A DNA stretch of 64,000 nt from Fulvitalea axinellae. GTDB lineage: Bacteria > Bacteroidota > Bacteroidia > Cytophagales > Cyclobacteriaceae. Below are positions 1 through 9,658 of this stretch, one piece after another (the stretch's first letter is position 1; each line of letters starts with the position of its first letter). The DNA lies in assembly GCF_036492835.1 (NCBI RefSeq), contig NZ_AP025314.1:868001-932000 (forward strand), given 5' to 3'. The notes beneath the pieces are model-generated. The model ran no database searches and had not been told where the DNA came from. It was given only the letters and a program-made list of their open reading frames with translations. Made by a program: the position numbers and the translations under genes.

Positions 1-151
1 AAGTGTTAAGGCTTCGGATCGACTTTTAGCTAGGTATTCCAAAAAGAGTACGGATGACCTTTTGGAAATAGCCGAAAACCCGGACCGGTATACAGCGGAG
101 GCGGTAAAAGTGGCTAATGATTTGTTGGAGAAAAACGCCAAAACCGAATAG
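1..151 (+). CDS. C-terminal end of an unidentified protein (partial)
   Basis: The frame starting at base 2 is open from the window edge to a TAG at 149-151 and gives 49 residues. They are charged and predicted helical, with a repeated leucine/alanine pattern and a lysine-rich tail ending NAKTE. The start lies outside the window. No family can be assigned from so short a tail. A strong hairpin follows 15 bp after the stop, which supports this being a real gene end. Confidence 0.55.
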   Translation, partial: SVKASDRLLARYSKKSTDDLLEIAENPDRYTAEAVKVANDLLEKNAKTE

Positions 152-165
152 TTTGCGAATAAAAC

Positions 166-210
166 AAAACCCGGGGATTTCCACCTGAAGACGGAAACCC
201 CTCGGGTTTT
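166..210. terminator. Bidirectional intrinsic terminator
   Basis: An inverted repeat pairs AAAACCCGGGGATTTCC on the left with GGAAACCCCTCGGGTTTT on the right around a short loop. Each arm carries an A-run or T-run on its outer side. It lies between the convergent partial gene on the left and the PI-PLC-like gene on the right and can serve both. Confidence 0.75.
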
Positions 211-242
211 CTACCAATTGTTCAGTCTAACTGCTCGTTAAC

Positions 243-1436
243 TTATTTCGGAACGGCGGTGAATACCTGCATAAGGTCCGAAGTGTTGTCGTTGGTTACC
301 GTCAGGCTGGCGGGTACGAAGGTGTACTCATCCGATACCGGGCGAATGGTTACCGTTTCGCCGTCGTTCATCGGGAACGAGAACTCCGCGGATGTTTTGG
401 CCGTCACCATTTCTTCGGCGTATTGGCATTCCCAAGTCCAGTTGATCAGTTTGCCGTCTTTTTTCAGCAACAGGTTGCCGTCGGCGGTCCTGATTTCGCC
501 TTTGAGCATTTCCTTGTCGTTCAGTTCGCGGATTACGGTATAGTAATTTCCGGAATGCACGCTCGGGAAATCCACGATTACACGCCAAGGTTTTTTTCCG
601 TTAAGCTTCCATACGTCATCCACGAAAGGCGCCAAGCGCGAAGGGTGGTTCAGGTATTTGGCCCGGTCGGCGTCTCCGTAACCGAAAGTACCCGTGATGC
701 CGTAGCGTTCCACGCTGAAGAATTTCTTTTCGGAAGGAGAACTTTGGGGCTTGTGGTCGCCGTTGTCCGAATATCCGCCTCCGAAGGTGTGGCGATCCAA
801 TGCGCGACCGTAAGCGGATCCGTCGATATGGCGGGTAATGACCACGCGCTTGCCCGACGCTACAACTTCCTCTTTGGTCGGGTACGGATTCGACTCGTCA
901 TACTCGTAGATATGCTCGTCCAGGCCGGCTTCCCGGATTTCTTTGTCTAGCGTACTGCCCGATACCGTGGTCTCGAATTTCAGGAATACGATTTCTTGTG
1001 GATTATCCTCTATAAACTCGGTGATTTCCGCCAAGACATAATGCGCCAAACGGCTCCCGTTAAACCCGTTGGTCATCTTGCCGTGATACACCGACACGTC
1101 CTTTTTGAACCAAGTGCGTTTCTCGTGGATATCGATTTCGACAGCGCGAATCCCTTTCTCGAACTGCTCGGGCATATCGTCAAACACGTTAGATTTGCTG
1201 AACGTACTGCCTTTGTAATTGTAAGTGTTGTGGGTGGCGGGGAAAGAAATCTCGTTAATTGTCCGATCGTCCCTATCCACTTTTCGCAACGGTTCGGCCT
1301 GAACAGATACCTGTTGGGCGCTGGCCGTCTTAAGCCCGATATCGCCCATGTTCGCGTCCATACCGGACTCTTCTAATCCTTGGTCGCAGGAAACCATAGC
1401 CCCGGCCAAAATCAACGGAAGGTAAACCTTTTTCAT
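243..1436 (-). CDS. PI-PLC X-domain lipoprotein (phosphatidylinositol-specific phospholipase C-like)
   Basis: The protein is predicted to be a secreted phosphodiesterase of the bacterial PI-PLC fold, which cleaves phosphatidylinositol or GPI-type lipids to a cyclic inositol phosphate and diacylglycerol. The start at 1436 is preferred over an upstream one at 1481 because it gives a clean lipoprotein signal, with lipobox GAMVSC and Cys17. The X-domain follows: SFPATHNTY with catalytic His69, RAVEIDIHEKR with the acidic pair, and VYHGK with the second catalytic His118. Length is about 397 residues, longer than the roughly 300 of secreted Bacillus PI-PLC, with a C-terminal beta-rich extension. 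The gene stands alone and diverges from the methionine sulfoxide reductase gene. The substrate is inferred from family only; glycan phosphodiesters are possible. Confidence 0.8.
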   Translation of the reverse strand: MKKVYLPLILAGAMVSCDQGLEESGMDANMGDIGLKTASAQQVSVQAEPLRKVDRDDRTINEISFPATHNTYNYKGSTFSKSNVFDDMPEQFEKGIRAVEIDIHEKRTWFKKDVSVYHGKMTNGFNGSRLAHYVLAEITEFIEDNPQEIVFLKFETTVSGSTLDKEIREAGLDEHIYEYDESNPYPTKEEVVASGKRVVITRHIDGSAYGRALDRHTFGGGYSDNGDHKPQSSPSEKKFFSVERYGITGTFGYGDADRAKYLNHPSRLAPFVDDVWKLNGKKPWRVIVDFPSVHSGNYYTVIRELNDKEMLKGEIRTADGNLLLKKDGKLINWTWECQYAEEMVTAKTSAEFSFPMNDGETVTIRPVSDEYTFVPASLTVTNDNTSDLMQVFTAVPK

Positions 1437-1845
1437 AGAATGAAATTTTGTGTTTAGTTGTTGTTTTGTCGATCGCAACAAACGGTTACCACGCCGTTTG
1501 GATTCCGATCATTGGGGAATATATACAGTTTTTCTATATGTATGATAATAAATTTATTTGAATTTACACGGGAAGGATTCCGGCAACGATCCCATTTGTT
1601 TTATTCTAAAATATAACGACAAAAAAGATCTTAAATTTCAAATAATCGCATGCGTAGGAGGTTTGTATCAATAATCAGGATCGAACAATACCGGTTTGAA
1701 AGACAAAAAAGTCCTAAAAACACTCTGCATGTTCAGGGAAATAATGCAAATGAATGTTTTGGGGCCTAATCGAGAGAGGATTTCCTTTTTGGAGAGAAAG
1801 CGAAATCAAGCTACTTTTGGGGAAAGTTTAAAACGATACGAAACA
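1437..1845. other. Divergent intergenic region
   Basis: This 409-bp, AT-rich spacer separates the PI-PLC-like gene from the methionine sulfoxide reductase gene. A TTG-initiated extension of the reductase frame covers 1696-1845 but has no homology to the family. It overlaps the promoter described separately, so I treat it as noncoding. No other element was recognised. Confidence 0.5.
1786..1819 (+). promoter_or_regulatory. Bacteroidota-type promoter for the methionine sulfoxide reductase gene
   Basis: A TTTTTG box at 1786-1791 is followed, after a 20-bp spacer, by TACTTTTG at 1812-1819. This fits the Bacteroidetes primary sigma consensus of a -33 TTTG box and a -7 TAnnTTTG box. Transcription would start near 1826, which places the reductase start codon at 1846 and argues against the longer frame. 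Confidence 0.55.
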
Positions 1846-2319
1846 ATGGCGGAAAGTCTTATAATTGACGCTTCGGCGAGCAAGGCCGAAAAATACGAGC
1901 AACTGATACCCCAAATCAAAGCGCTTGTTACGGGCGAGGAAAATATGGTTGCGAATATGGCTAATGTATCGGCCGCGTTGCGGTCGGTTTTCGGCTTTTT
2001 CTGGGTTGGATTCTATATCGTAGAAGGCGAACAACTCGTGCTCGGGCCGTTCCAAGGGCCAATCGCTTGTACCAGAATCCCGAAAGGACGAGGCGTTTGC
2101 GGTCAGGCTTGGGAAAAAGAAGAAACCCAGTTGGTACTGGACGTGGACGCATTTCCGGGGCATATAGCCTGCAGTTCGGCTTCGAAATCGGAGGTGGTGG
2201 TGCCGGTAATTTCCGGCGGAAAAGCGATCGCCGTACTGGACGTGGACAGCGACAAGCTTAACGATTTTGACGAGACGGATAAGAAATACCTGGAACTTCT
2301 GATGAAGGAGGTTTTCTAA
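1846..2319 (+). CDS. msrC: Free methionine-R-sulfoxide reductase (GAF domain)
   Basis: The enzyme reduces free methionine-R-sulfoxide to methionine in the cytoplasm, using a cysteine relay recycled by thioredoxin. The 157-residue product is one GAF domain of the usual length for fRMsr. The three relay cysteines sit at Cys75 (GPIACTRIP), Cys85 (GRGVCGQAW) and Cys109 (GHIACSSAS). Their spacing of 10 and 24 residues equals that of E. coli fRMsr (Cys84, 94, 118). The family signature VLDVDSDKLNDFDETD closes the domain. The ATG at 1846 was chosen because it matches family length and lies just downstream of a good promoter. The gene is monocistronic with its own terminator. Function is known for the family and read here from conserved cysteines. 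Confidence 0.92.
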   Translation: MAESLIIDASASKAEKYEQLIPQIKALVTGEENMVANMANVSAALRSVFGFFWVGFYIVEGEQLVLGPFQGPIACTRIPKGRGVCGQAWEKEETQLVLDVDAFPGHIACSSASKSEVVVPVISGGKAIAVLDVDSDKLNDFDETDKKYLELLMKEVF

Positions 2320-2355
2320 AGAAAAGTATAGCGGGTTTTGCCCGGCAATAAAAAT

Positions 2356-2405
2356 AGCGGTGTTCCGTAACCGGCGTTTTGCCTGTTCGGAGCACCGCTT
2401 TTTTT
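2356..2405 (+). terminator. Intrinsic terminator of msrC
   Basis: The stem GCGGTGTTCCG pairs imperfectly with CGGAGCACCGC, followed directly by a run of seven T residues. It lies about 40 bp after the msrC stop. Confidence 0.8.
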
Positions 2406-2481
2406 GTATTCGACATAGGGCAAGTAAGAGGGGCCTGAAGCTACCTTACCTTATATCTCGACATTCTATTGAATTAACGGA

Positions 2482-4071
2482 CTAGTAGCCCGGGTTTTGT
2501 GTCAGGTTTTCGTTTTTCTGGATATCGCTGTAAGGTATCGGCGCCAGGTAGTGTTTCTCCAAAAAGACCTGAAGCGGGCGGTTATCCACTACGTGCTTCA
2601 TGTTATAGTTTAGGCTTCCGTCGTCGTTTTTGGTTACCACTACGCCGTGGAAGTATTTGCCGTCAAGCACCTCGATACTTTTGCGCCAGCGGATCAAATC
2701 CCACCAGCGGTGGTCTTCGAAGGCCAATTCTATACGCCTTTCGTGCATGAGTTCCTTGCGCATCTCCGCCTGTGACAGGCCGGGCTTAATATTCGGCATA
2801 TTCACCCTGTCCCGAATCACTTTTACGCTGGCGTACACAGTGTTGGAAGCCGGGCGCAGTTCGTTTTCGGCCTCGGCCAAATTGAGGTACATCTCGCCTA
2901 GGCGGAACATTTTCCAGCTTACTCTCGATTCGCCACCTTTTGGGGCGATGGCCGACTTCTCGTCCAGGTATTTCCTGCAATAGTAGCCCGTAATACTGTG
3001 AAGCCCCGTTTTGTTGATGGCGTCCGGGCCGTCCGGGCTTACGGTATTCATGGCGCGGCCTTTGAACACGGCCCCGTTGTAGAGCACCGAGGCGTAAAAC
3101 CTCGGGTCCCTGCCTTCGTATGGCTTTTTGGCGTCGTAGCCGCTGGCCGCGTCGGTAATCGGCAGTCCGTTGGCCATGTAGTAGGAGTCCACGAGTTCCT
3201 GTGTCGGGTTTGTCTGTGATCCCCAGTCGGCCCTGTAGCTCCAAGGTAGGTTGTAGAGGTCGTAGCTCTGGCCTTTGTTGGCCTTGCCGTCGAACAATAT
3301 TTCAAAGATCACCTCCTTGTCGCCTCCGTAAGAGCCGAAAAGCTTGCCGTAGTCGGGGCTCATCTCAAATTTTCCCGATTCGATTACCCTGCGGGAATAA
3401 TCGACGCACTTTTCCCAGCGCTTGGCGTAAAGCATGGCCCGGGAGCCTAAGGCCCAACATGCTTCCTTGGATATTTTTCCGTTAAGGATATCGGATTTGC
3501 TTTCCAAGATATCGTCAATCTCGTCAAGTTCGCTGTCGATAAAATCCCAGACGTCTGTCGCCGGAGTCCGGGGAGTGAGGAAGTCGTCGTTGATAGTTTG
3601 CGCTTTGGTAATCAACGGCACGTCGCCGTAACGTTTCACCAGCTCGAAGTAGAATTCGGCGCGGAGCCAACGGGCCTCGGCCACGGCCGTTTTCTTGAAG
3701 CTCTCGTCCATTGAGCTTTCGCCCACTTTCTCGATAAACTCGTTCGCCTTCCGGATGGACTTATACTTGTGCCACATTCCTATCGGATTGTTCGAGGGAC
3801 CGATCAGGCCGGGAACAATGACTTTTTGCGATGAAATCCAGCCCGACTTTGTCCGGGCGTTGTCCGTTACGCAGTCGGTCATATAATATCCGCCCAAAGG
3901 GTGAGGAATCTCGTCGTGGATTTTGTTCAGGAAAGCCTGGGCCAGGTTTTGGTCGGAGTAAACCGCGCTAGAGGAAATCTTGTCGAGGGGTTCCCTGTCC
4001 AGAAAATCGCTTTGGCAGGAAACGCCCAAGACCATCAGAGTAAAAATATATGTTAGTCTTACGTATTTCAT
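2482..4071 (-). CDS. SusD/RagB-family outer-membrane glycan-binding lipoprotein
   Basis: SusD-like proteins sit on the outer surface as a lid over the SusC transporter and bind the incoming glycan or peptide. This 529-residue protein has a lipoprotein signal ending LGVSCQSDFLDREP, the normal SusD N-terminus. The TPR-like helices (ARWLRAEFYFELVKRYGDVPLI) and the C-terminal SusD block (MHERRIELAFEDHRWWDLIRW, then PIPYSDIQKNENLTQNPGY) are both present. It lies 53 bp downstream of the SusC gene on the same strand and forms an operon with it. The substrate cannot be read from the sequence. No degradative enzyme is in this small operon; the xylan-type genes lie 6 kb away on the other strand. Confidence 0.95.
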   Translation of the reverse strand: MKYVRLTYIFTLMVLGVSCQSDFLDREPLDKISSSAVYSDQNLAQAFLNKIHDEIPHPLGGYYMTDCVTDNARTKSGWISSQKVIVPGLIGPSNNPIGMWHKYKSIRKANEFIEKVGESSMDESFKKTAVAEARWLRAEFYFELVKRYGDVPLITKAQTINDDFLTPRTPATDVWDFIDSELDEIDDILESKSDILNGKISKEACWALGSRAMLYAKRWEKCVDYSRRVIESGKFEMSPDYGKLFGSYGGDKEVIFEILFDGKANKGQSYDLYNLPWSYRADWGSQTNPTQELVDSYYMANGLPITDAASGYDAKKPYEGRDPRFYASVLYNGAVFKGRAMNTVSPDGPDAINKTGLHSITGYYCRKYLDEKSAIAPKGGESRVSWKMFRLGEMYLNLAEAENELRPASNTVYASVKVIRDRVNMPNIKPGLSQAEMRKELMHERRIELAFEDHRWWDLIRWRKSIEVLDGKYFHGVVVTKNDDGSLNYNMKHVVDNRPLQVFLEKHYLAPIPYSDIQKNENLTQNPGY

Positions 4072-4124
4072 ATGTGAGAATTTTTTAGGTAAACAATCTT
4101 ATCCGGCACCGGCCGGAAGGCATG

Positions 4125-7100
4125 TCAAAGCGTTATGTTTACGCCGAAAGTGTACGCTTTCATCTCCGGATATAACGGGTCGATGTAATCGTCGTCCGTG
4201 ATGTTCACCAAGTTGGTGCCTGTGAAAAACACCCGTACCGATTTCAGCCCCGCGTATTTCAGAACGGGGGAATCGTTGAGATCGTAGCCTACAGTCAGGT
4301 TTCTGAGTTTTAGGTATGACGCGTCTACAAGCCAGAAATCGGATCTGCGGGCGTTGTTGACCGGCGTGCCGACACCAAGGCGCGGATATTTGGCTCCGGG
4401 GTTTTCAGGCCGCCAGCTGTCTGACAGACGGCTTTGCGAGTTGCCCCGGTTGACGAAAGGGTTCATCGGCAAATACTTCTCGAAATTGCCGGCCCCTTGC
4501 CAGTTACACATCAGGGAGAAATTCTTGTAGCTAAGCGAAAGGTTCATGCCGTAGATGATTTCGGGCACACCGCTTTTGCCTATGTGTTGCTGGTCGTAGC
4601 CGTCGATAATGCCGTCGGGCTTGTCGTCCGGGCCGCTGATGTCGCGGAATTTGATATCGCCGGGGCGGATTGTTTTGTTGCCGTTGCCGTCCTGTACGTG
4701 CCAGTTGTCGATTTCCTCCTGGTTTTGAAACAAGCCTTCCGATACGTAGCCGTAGAATTGGTCAAACGCCCGGCCGGTTCTCTTTATCCTGTCCGCCACG
4801 TTTTTGGCCTCGTCGATTTCGATCACTTTACTTTTCACCCAAGTGAACGTTCCGCCGAGATCCCACTTCAGGTCTCCGGCCTGTCCCCTGTAATTCAGCG
4901 CGGCTTCGAGGCCTTTGTTCTCCACTATCCCGAAGTTTTCGTGGGGAAGATCCGCCCCGAAGGTTTCCGGAGTGGAGGCGTTTCTTGGCAATAGGATCTG
5001 CTCGGTCCTTTTGTGGAAATATTCGATTGATCCGTACAAACGGTCTTGGAAAATACCGAAGTCGGTGCCGATGTTATAGTCGGTGGCCACTTCCCAAGTG
5101 ATGTCCGGGTTGGCCAGTTTGGTCGGGTTGATCCCTATCTGGTAATTGCCTCCGTAAATGTAACCGTTCTTAAACTCAAAGCCCGAAAGGTATTGGTAGG
5201 CAGGCACCCGGTCGTTGCCCACTTTGCCGTACGAGGCCCGGAGCTTCAGGTTGGATATAAAGCTCGCGTTGTCTCTCAGGAACGGCTCGTCGCTGATTCT
5301 CCAGCCAAGGGACAGCGCAGGAAAGAAGCCCCAACGGTTGTCTTTGGAGAAGTTGTAGGAAGCGTCGTACCTGCCGTTGAGCTGAACCAGGTATTTTCCG
5401 TCATACGAATAGCTGACACGTCCGGCGTAGCCTAAGCGGGCCGTTTCTCCGGCGGAGCCTCCGGTGCGTTGGTTTAGCGAGCCTCCGGCAAATATTTGGT
5501 CTATTTTGTCAGTGATAAAGCCTTCTCTGTACGCTTCTATCCAGCTGTTTTTGTCTTCGTAAGATTCGGCCAGGGCCAGTACGCTGACGCTGTGTTTGCC
5601 GAAAGTTCTCGCGTAGTTTACGCTGGCCATAAGAGTCAGAAGCTGGGCTTCTCTTTTCCTTTTTGTGAGCTTGGTAGTGTTTTCCGACATCTTGCTGGTG
5701 TACGTGTCGTTGGTTTTGTCATGCACCCAAAATTCGAAAGGCTTTACCAAGTACGATCTGTCTTCGAAGGTTTTGTCATACGTAAAGCGTCCGTTCAGGG
5801 TCAGGCCCTCGACTTTCGGAACCTTGTACTCAATACCCAGATTGCTTTGGTAGAAAGAGTTTTTGATTTTGCCGTATCCCGAGTGCAGGGCTCTGCCGAT
5901 GGGGTTGGTGTTCAGGCCGTTGAATCCGAGCCCCTTTTTCACTACACCTTCCTTGTTTACGTAAGCCGAATAAGTCGGCAACGATTCGCCAATGTTGTAC
6001 CAAAGGTTGGTTTTGCCCGGCTCGTTGCGCTCCTCTTCCCTATACGCCAGGTTGGCGGTCAATTTTATCTGAGGCGTCACTTGGGCGCTAATGTTCGAGC
6101 GGATCCCGTATCTGCCAAAGTCGGTGGACTTCAACAGCCCGTCCTGTTCCATCAGGTTGCCCGAAACGAAATACCGGATCTTGTCGCCGCCGCCTGTCAC
6201 CGACAGGTTGTGCTGCTTGCGTGGAGCGCTTTTGTCGATACAGGCGCGCCACCAGTCGCTTCCTTCGTAGCCGGGAGCCCCTATTCTGAATTTCTCGACT
6301 TCCTCGTCCGTGTATTCCGCGTTTTGCCCGTCGTTGAGTTTCGCTTCGTTAAAGTATTTGGCGTACTCGTAGGCGTTCATCAGCTCGGGCTCTATGGTGG
6401 CCTGCTGGATAGAGAAAGAACCCGAATACGAGATTTCGGCTTTGCCCTTCTCCCCTTGTTTGGTAGTGATCAGCACAACTCCGTTGGCCGCCCGGGCTCC
6501 GTAAATGGCGGTGCTGGCCGCGTCTTTCAGGATTACGATATCCGCGATATCGTTAGGGTCTATCCTTACCCACGAGCGGGGGATTCCGTCAACAAGAACC
6601 AGAGCGTTATTATTTCCGAAAGTACTTTTGCCCCGGATGGAGAATGATCCGGCGTCGAGGCCGGGCTGGCCGGTGCTTTGTGTGGTGATAACGCCGGGCA
6701 TCCGGCCTGCCATCGAGTGGGTGATCGACGTGGGCATGTCTTTGCTCAGCGTAGATCCGCTTACTTGGGCTACCGCTCCGGTAAGGTCCTTTTTCTTCTG
6801 GACTCCGTACCCGATCGTTACGACTTCCTCCAGTTGCGTCTGGTCCAATTCGAGGCTAACCACCAAGTCGCTGACGGCTTCCGTAACCTTGAACTCGTAG
6901 GGTTTGAACCCCACGAAACTGACCTGCAGGATGTCTCCGGGGTTAACGTCGAGTGAAAAATTACCGTCGATATCTGTCGACGAGCCGTGGGTTGTGCCTT
7001 TTACCACAACGTTAGCTCCGATAATCGGCTCTCCCGCGTCGTCTTTTACCGTTCCTTTTACGGGCACCTTGCTTTGTTGCGGAACAGGTTCTTTTTCGGC

Positions 7101-7469
7101 CTTGGTAGCTTTTTTGGGGAATATGTATACTCTCTTGCCGTCTATGTCATATTCCAAGTTTGTGTTTTTCAGAAGGACATCCATAATCGAGGAGATTGTG
7201 GTGTCCGAAAAGTCATAATCGACCTTGAGATTGGCGTTCACCTCGTTGTCTTTGTAAAAAAACTTCATCCCGGTTTTCTTCCGGATTTTCAACAAGGCTT
7301 CCTTTAACGTCATGCCTTGGGTGACGCTCAGCGTGAATGTTTCGGCTGTCGGCACTTCTTTTTCCGTTGCGCCAGCAGAAAGCGAGCACATCAGCAGCGT
7401 TATAAAAAAACAGCCGATCGCTTTTCGAAAAAACGTTTTGGGCCTAACCCTTAGGTAAAGTTCACTCAT
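4125..7469 (-). CDS. SusC/RagA TonB-dependent transporter with STN signalling domain
   Basis: This is a TonB-dependent outer-membrane importer paired with the SusD-like protein downstream. After a signal peptide ending near SAGATEK, residues about 45-105 form an STN (secretin/TonB short N-terminal) domain. In trans-envelope signalling that domain contacts a FecR anti-sigma factor. A carboxypeptidase-D-like repeat (GEPIIGANVVVKGT), the plug (EEVVTIGYGVQKKKDLTGAV, then LVDGIPRS) and a long beta-barrel ending TFGVNITL follow. The ATG at 7469 was chosen; a TTG 24 bp upstream lengthens the frame without homology. About 1,114 residues is normal for the class. The STN domain and the divergent FecR/sigma genes suggest ligand-induced transcription of this operon. 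Confidence 0.95.
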   Translation of the reverse strand: MSELYLRVRPKTFFRKAIGCFFITLLMCSLSAGATEKEVPTAETFTLSVTQGMTLKEALLKIRKKTGMKFFYKDNEVNANLKVDYDFSDTTISSIMDVLLKNTNLEYDIDGKRVYIFPKKATKAEKEPVPQQSKVPVKGTVKDDAGEPIIGANVVVKGTTHGSSTDIDGNFSLDVNPGDILQVSFVGFKPYEFKVTEAVSDLVVSLELDQTQLEEVVTIGYGVQKKKDLTGAVAQVSGSTLSKDMPTSITHSMAGRMPGVITTQSTGQPGLDAGSFSIRGKSTFGNNNALVLVDGIPRSWVRIDPNDIADIVILKDAASTAIYGARAANGVVLITTKQGEKGKAEISYSGSFSIQQATIEPELMNAYEYAKYFNEAKLNDGQNAEYTDEEVEKFRIGAPGYEGSDWWRACIDKSAPRKQHNLSVTGGGDKIRYFVSGNLMEQDGLLKSTDFGRYGIRSNISAQVTPQIKLTANLAYREEERNEPGKTNLWYNIGESLPTYSAYVNKEGVVKKGLGFNGLNTNPIGRALHSGYGKIKNSFYQSNLGIEYKVPKVEGLTLNGRFTYDKTFEDRSYLVKPFEFWVHDKTNDTYTSKMSENTTKLTKRKREAQLLTLMASVNYARTFGKHSVSVLALAESYEDKNSWIEAYREGFITDKIDQIFAGGSLNQRTGGSAGETARLGYAGRVSYSYDGKYLVQLNGRYDASYNFSKDNRWGFFPALSLGWRISDEPFLRDNASFISNLKLRASYGKVGNDRVPAYQYLSGFEFKNGYIYGGNYQIGINPTKLANPDITWEVATDYNIGTDFGIFQDRLYGSIEYFHKRTEQILLPRNASTPETFGADLPHENFGIVENKGLEAALNYRGQAGDLKWDLGGTFTWVKSKVIEIDEAKNVADRIKRTGRAFDQFYGYVSEGLFQNQEEIDNWHVQDGNGNKTIRPGDIKFRDISGPDDKPDGIIDGYDQQHIGKSGVPEIIYGMNLSLSYKNFSLMCNWQGAGNFEKYLPMNPFVNRGNSQSRLSDSWRPENPGAKYPRLGVGTPVNNARRSDFWLVDASYLKLRNLTVGYDLNDSPVLKYAGLKSVRVFFTGTNLVNITDDDYIDPLYPEMKAYTFGVNITL

Positions 7470-8199
7470 AGCTTTGGGTTTAAAAATTGACAATATGGTC
7501 CTGTGCCGTAAACTGGGGTGTTTACGGAAAATGTGTATGTTGCGAATAATCGTAAATGGGACTCGGAGCCTAACCTCGGTTTTAAAAACGGCTACGCTTT
7601 CCGAAAAATTTCATGATCGCCAAAGCGAATACTTGCCTCCGCAAACTATGGCCCGAAACAGAGCCGTGTCATGGATTTTGGCTTTGCGGAGAGTCAAAGT
7701 GACAAAATAATTTGCCGAACCCGGTTCGGCCTCGTTTCCCTTAAAAGTCCCTCAGTCCAGAATTACCTACATGTTTTTTCTTTTTTTTATGATTTTTTTT
7801 CGAAAGGCCAAAAAAGTGCTTTTCGGGATAGTTTCCGAGTTTGTGACACTGATGTTCAAGTTTTGGCAAATCCAACATATTTCACTATCATAGCATCCTT
7901 AAGTTGTGAAGGGGGAAAGAGATCGGTGATGTGTTTTCAGAATTAGGGCATTCTGTTTCAGTGTTGGTTTTCAGGTTTTTATGTTGACTTGTGGCGTTTT
8001 TTTAGATTGAATTTTGACACCTAAAGCTAACAGTTTGGTTTTTTGCGACAGGGTATCGTCCTAGAATAAACCCCATGCTTTTCCCACTAATTTTAAGGAA
8101 TGGGCCTATTGGGTATTTTAGGTCGCAGAAAAAGCATAACGGGATGTTTTTTATACTATTCATCACCTAAATCCCTATAGCTCAACAGGTCTTACAACC
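7470..8199. other. Divergent regulatory region between SusC and FecR
   Basis: This 730-bp stretch has no credible gene. Short frames on the plus strand lack homology and start context. It must contain the promoters of the minus-strand SusC/SusD operon and of the plus-strand FecR gene, and probably the recognition site of the ECF sigma factor. I could not define these boxes with confidence. Confidence 0.5.
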
Positions 8200-9345
8200 A
8201 TGGAAAAGAATTCCGAAGATATTGAAAACCTATTGCCGAAATACCTTAGGGGCGAGACTAGCCCTGAGGAAAACGCGCTTATTGACCGTTGTCGGGAAAG
8301 TGATCCGGATATGCGTGAGCGCTGGGACGAGGCGTCCGGTATTTGGGAAAGTCTAAACGGTGACAAAGTAGCCGACAGGCCGGGAAACAGAAAACAGGAG
8401 CTACTGCGGGATACGCTTAAAAGTATATCCGCCAAAGAAAATTCCAAGCCGAAAAAGCGTTTTCCTTTGGCTATAGCGGCGAGTCTGGCTTTGCTGTTGG
8501 CGGCGGGGGTTTCGGTATGGCTTACTTCGGATTCCGGAAACGATTTGGCGACTGCCGAGCCAAACGATGTTGTTTTTTCCTTTCCCGAAACCTCACCGAT
8601 AAGCTTAAACGAAATACGCAACGGAGACCGCTCGGTCTACGACGATTCGGACAGTTTGGTTAGACTGGACGCCTTAAAAAAGATAAAAACCTCGGAGGCC
8701 GTAACCATTAGGGTTCCGTACGGAAAACGTATAAGGGTGCGTTTGGAAGACGGGACCACAGTTTGGATTAATTCGGGAACAACCCTAACGGTGCCCGAGC
8801 AGGCCGAAACCGGCCCCAGAAGGGTGAAAGTACGCGGAGAGGCGTTTTTTAGTGTAGCCCACGCCGGTAGGCCGTTTGTTGTTGACGCGGGCCTGGCTTT
8901 GATCAAAGTGTATGGCACTGAGTTCAATGTCAACAATTATCCGGAATCGGAAGCCTCCAGCGTTACGCTGGTGGAGGGGAGCGTGGCCTTGTTTTCCGAG
9001 AGTATAGCCGATAGCGTCTTGCTGGCTCCGGAACAGCGGGCGGTACTCACGTCCCGGAACGGATACAAAGTGGACAATGTGAAAACGGAGGCTTTCACTT
9101 CTTGGAAGGATAATATACTGTTTTTTGAAAACCAGTCTTTCAAACAGCTTACGCCGATCTTGGAACGCTGGTACGGGGTGTCTATCTCCGACCCCGACAA
9201 CAGGATGGAAGGTGCGCGATTTACAGGTATTTTCGACGAAACGGACAGCCTCGAAATCGTGATGACAGCATTTTGCCGACGGGAGGATTTTGGGTTTGAG
9301 ATTAATGACGGTTTTGTGCGTATAACCGCAAAACCTGCCAAATAA
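8200..9345 (+). CDS. FecR-family anti-sigma factor
   Basis: FecR-type proteins cross the inner membrane, hold an ECF sigma factor inactive, and release it when the STN domain of a loaded TonB transporter touches their periplasmic part. The N-terminal 80 residues are cytoplasmic and helical (LLPKYLRGETSPEENALID). One membrane helix lies at about 88-108 (FPLAIAASLALLLAAGVSVW). The FecR domain follows, with VPYGKRIRVRLEDGTTVWIN and VRGEAFFSVAHAGRPFVV, then VYGTEFNVNNY. A DUF4974 domain ends the protein (FENQSFKQLTPILERWYGV). Length of 381 residues is usual. The sigma gene follows 313 bp later on the same strand, whereas the usual order is sigma then FecR. Confidence 0.93.
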   Translation: MEKNSEDIENLLPKYLRGETSPEENALIDRCRESDPDMRERWDEASGIWESLNGDKVADRPGNRKQELLRDTLKSISAKENSKPKKRFPLAIAASLALLLAAGVSVWLTSDSGNDLATAEPNDVVFSFPETSPISLNEIRNGDRSVYDDSDSLVRLDALKKIKTSEAVTIRVPYGKRIRVRLEDGTTVWINSGTTLTVPEQAETGPRRVKVRGEAFFSVAHAGRPFVVDAGLALIKVYGTEFNVNNYPESEASSVTLVEGSVALFSESIADSVLLAPEQRAVLTSRNGYKVDNVKTEAFTSWKDNILFFENQSFKQLTPILERWYGVSISDPDNRMEGARFTGIFDETDSLEIVMTAFCRREDFGFEINDGFVRITAKPAK

Positions 9346-9658
9346 AGCAATGAGAGTCAGTGGGAAAGTGGGATGTGTGTTCTAGTATTTGATATTCTAA
9401 TTTTCCATAATGAGACATAACACTACATAGCGACAGGGAAAATCCGCTTTCCGAAGGAGTAAGGAAAGCGGGCTCAACCTATGTGCGGCACTTTGCGCTC
9501 CAAGCTTTTTTTCACGGAATGCGCAAGCGTTGACGCCGCTTTCTGTATACACTTGTTTTTTATCGGGATCTGGAATCCGGTTTGTTACGGATTGCCCTTT
9601 TGTCTCGGGAGCAAAGTGTATTTGCCAACTATGGTGCCTCGACTGAGACTTTCGAAAG
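9346..9658. other. Spacer between FecR and sigma genes, with hairpin
   Basis: The 313-bp gap carries no gene. A perfect 9-bp inverted repeat, CCGCTTTCC at 9444-9452 and GGAAAGCGG at 9463-9471, could fold in RNA but has no T-run, so it is at most a weak terminator or attenuator. The gap is long enough for the sigma gene to have its own promoter. Confidence 0.4.

Noticed and set aside
1696..1845. TTG-started N-terminal extension of the methionine sulfoxide reductase
   Set aside because: It exceeds family length, has no homology, and overlaps a good promoter that would start transcription downstream of it.
5496..6647. Long open frame of 383 codons on the plus strand inside the SusC gene
   Set aside because: It is antisense to a clear SusC barrel, has no recognisable domain, and is typical of frames opened by GC-rich codon bias.
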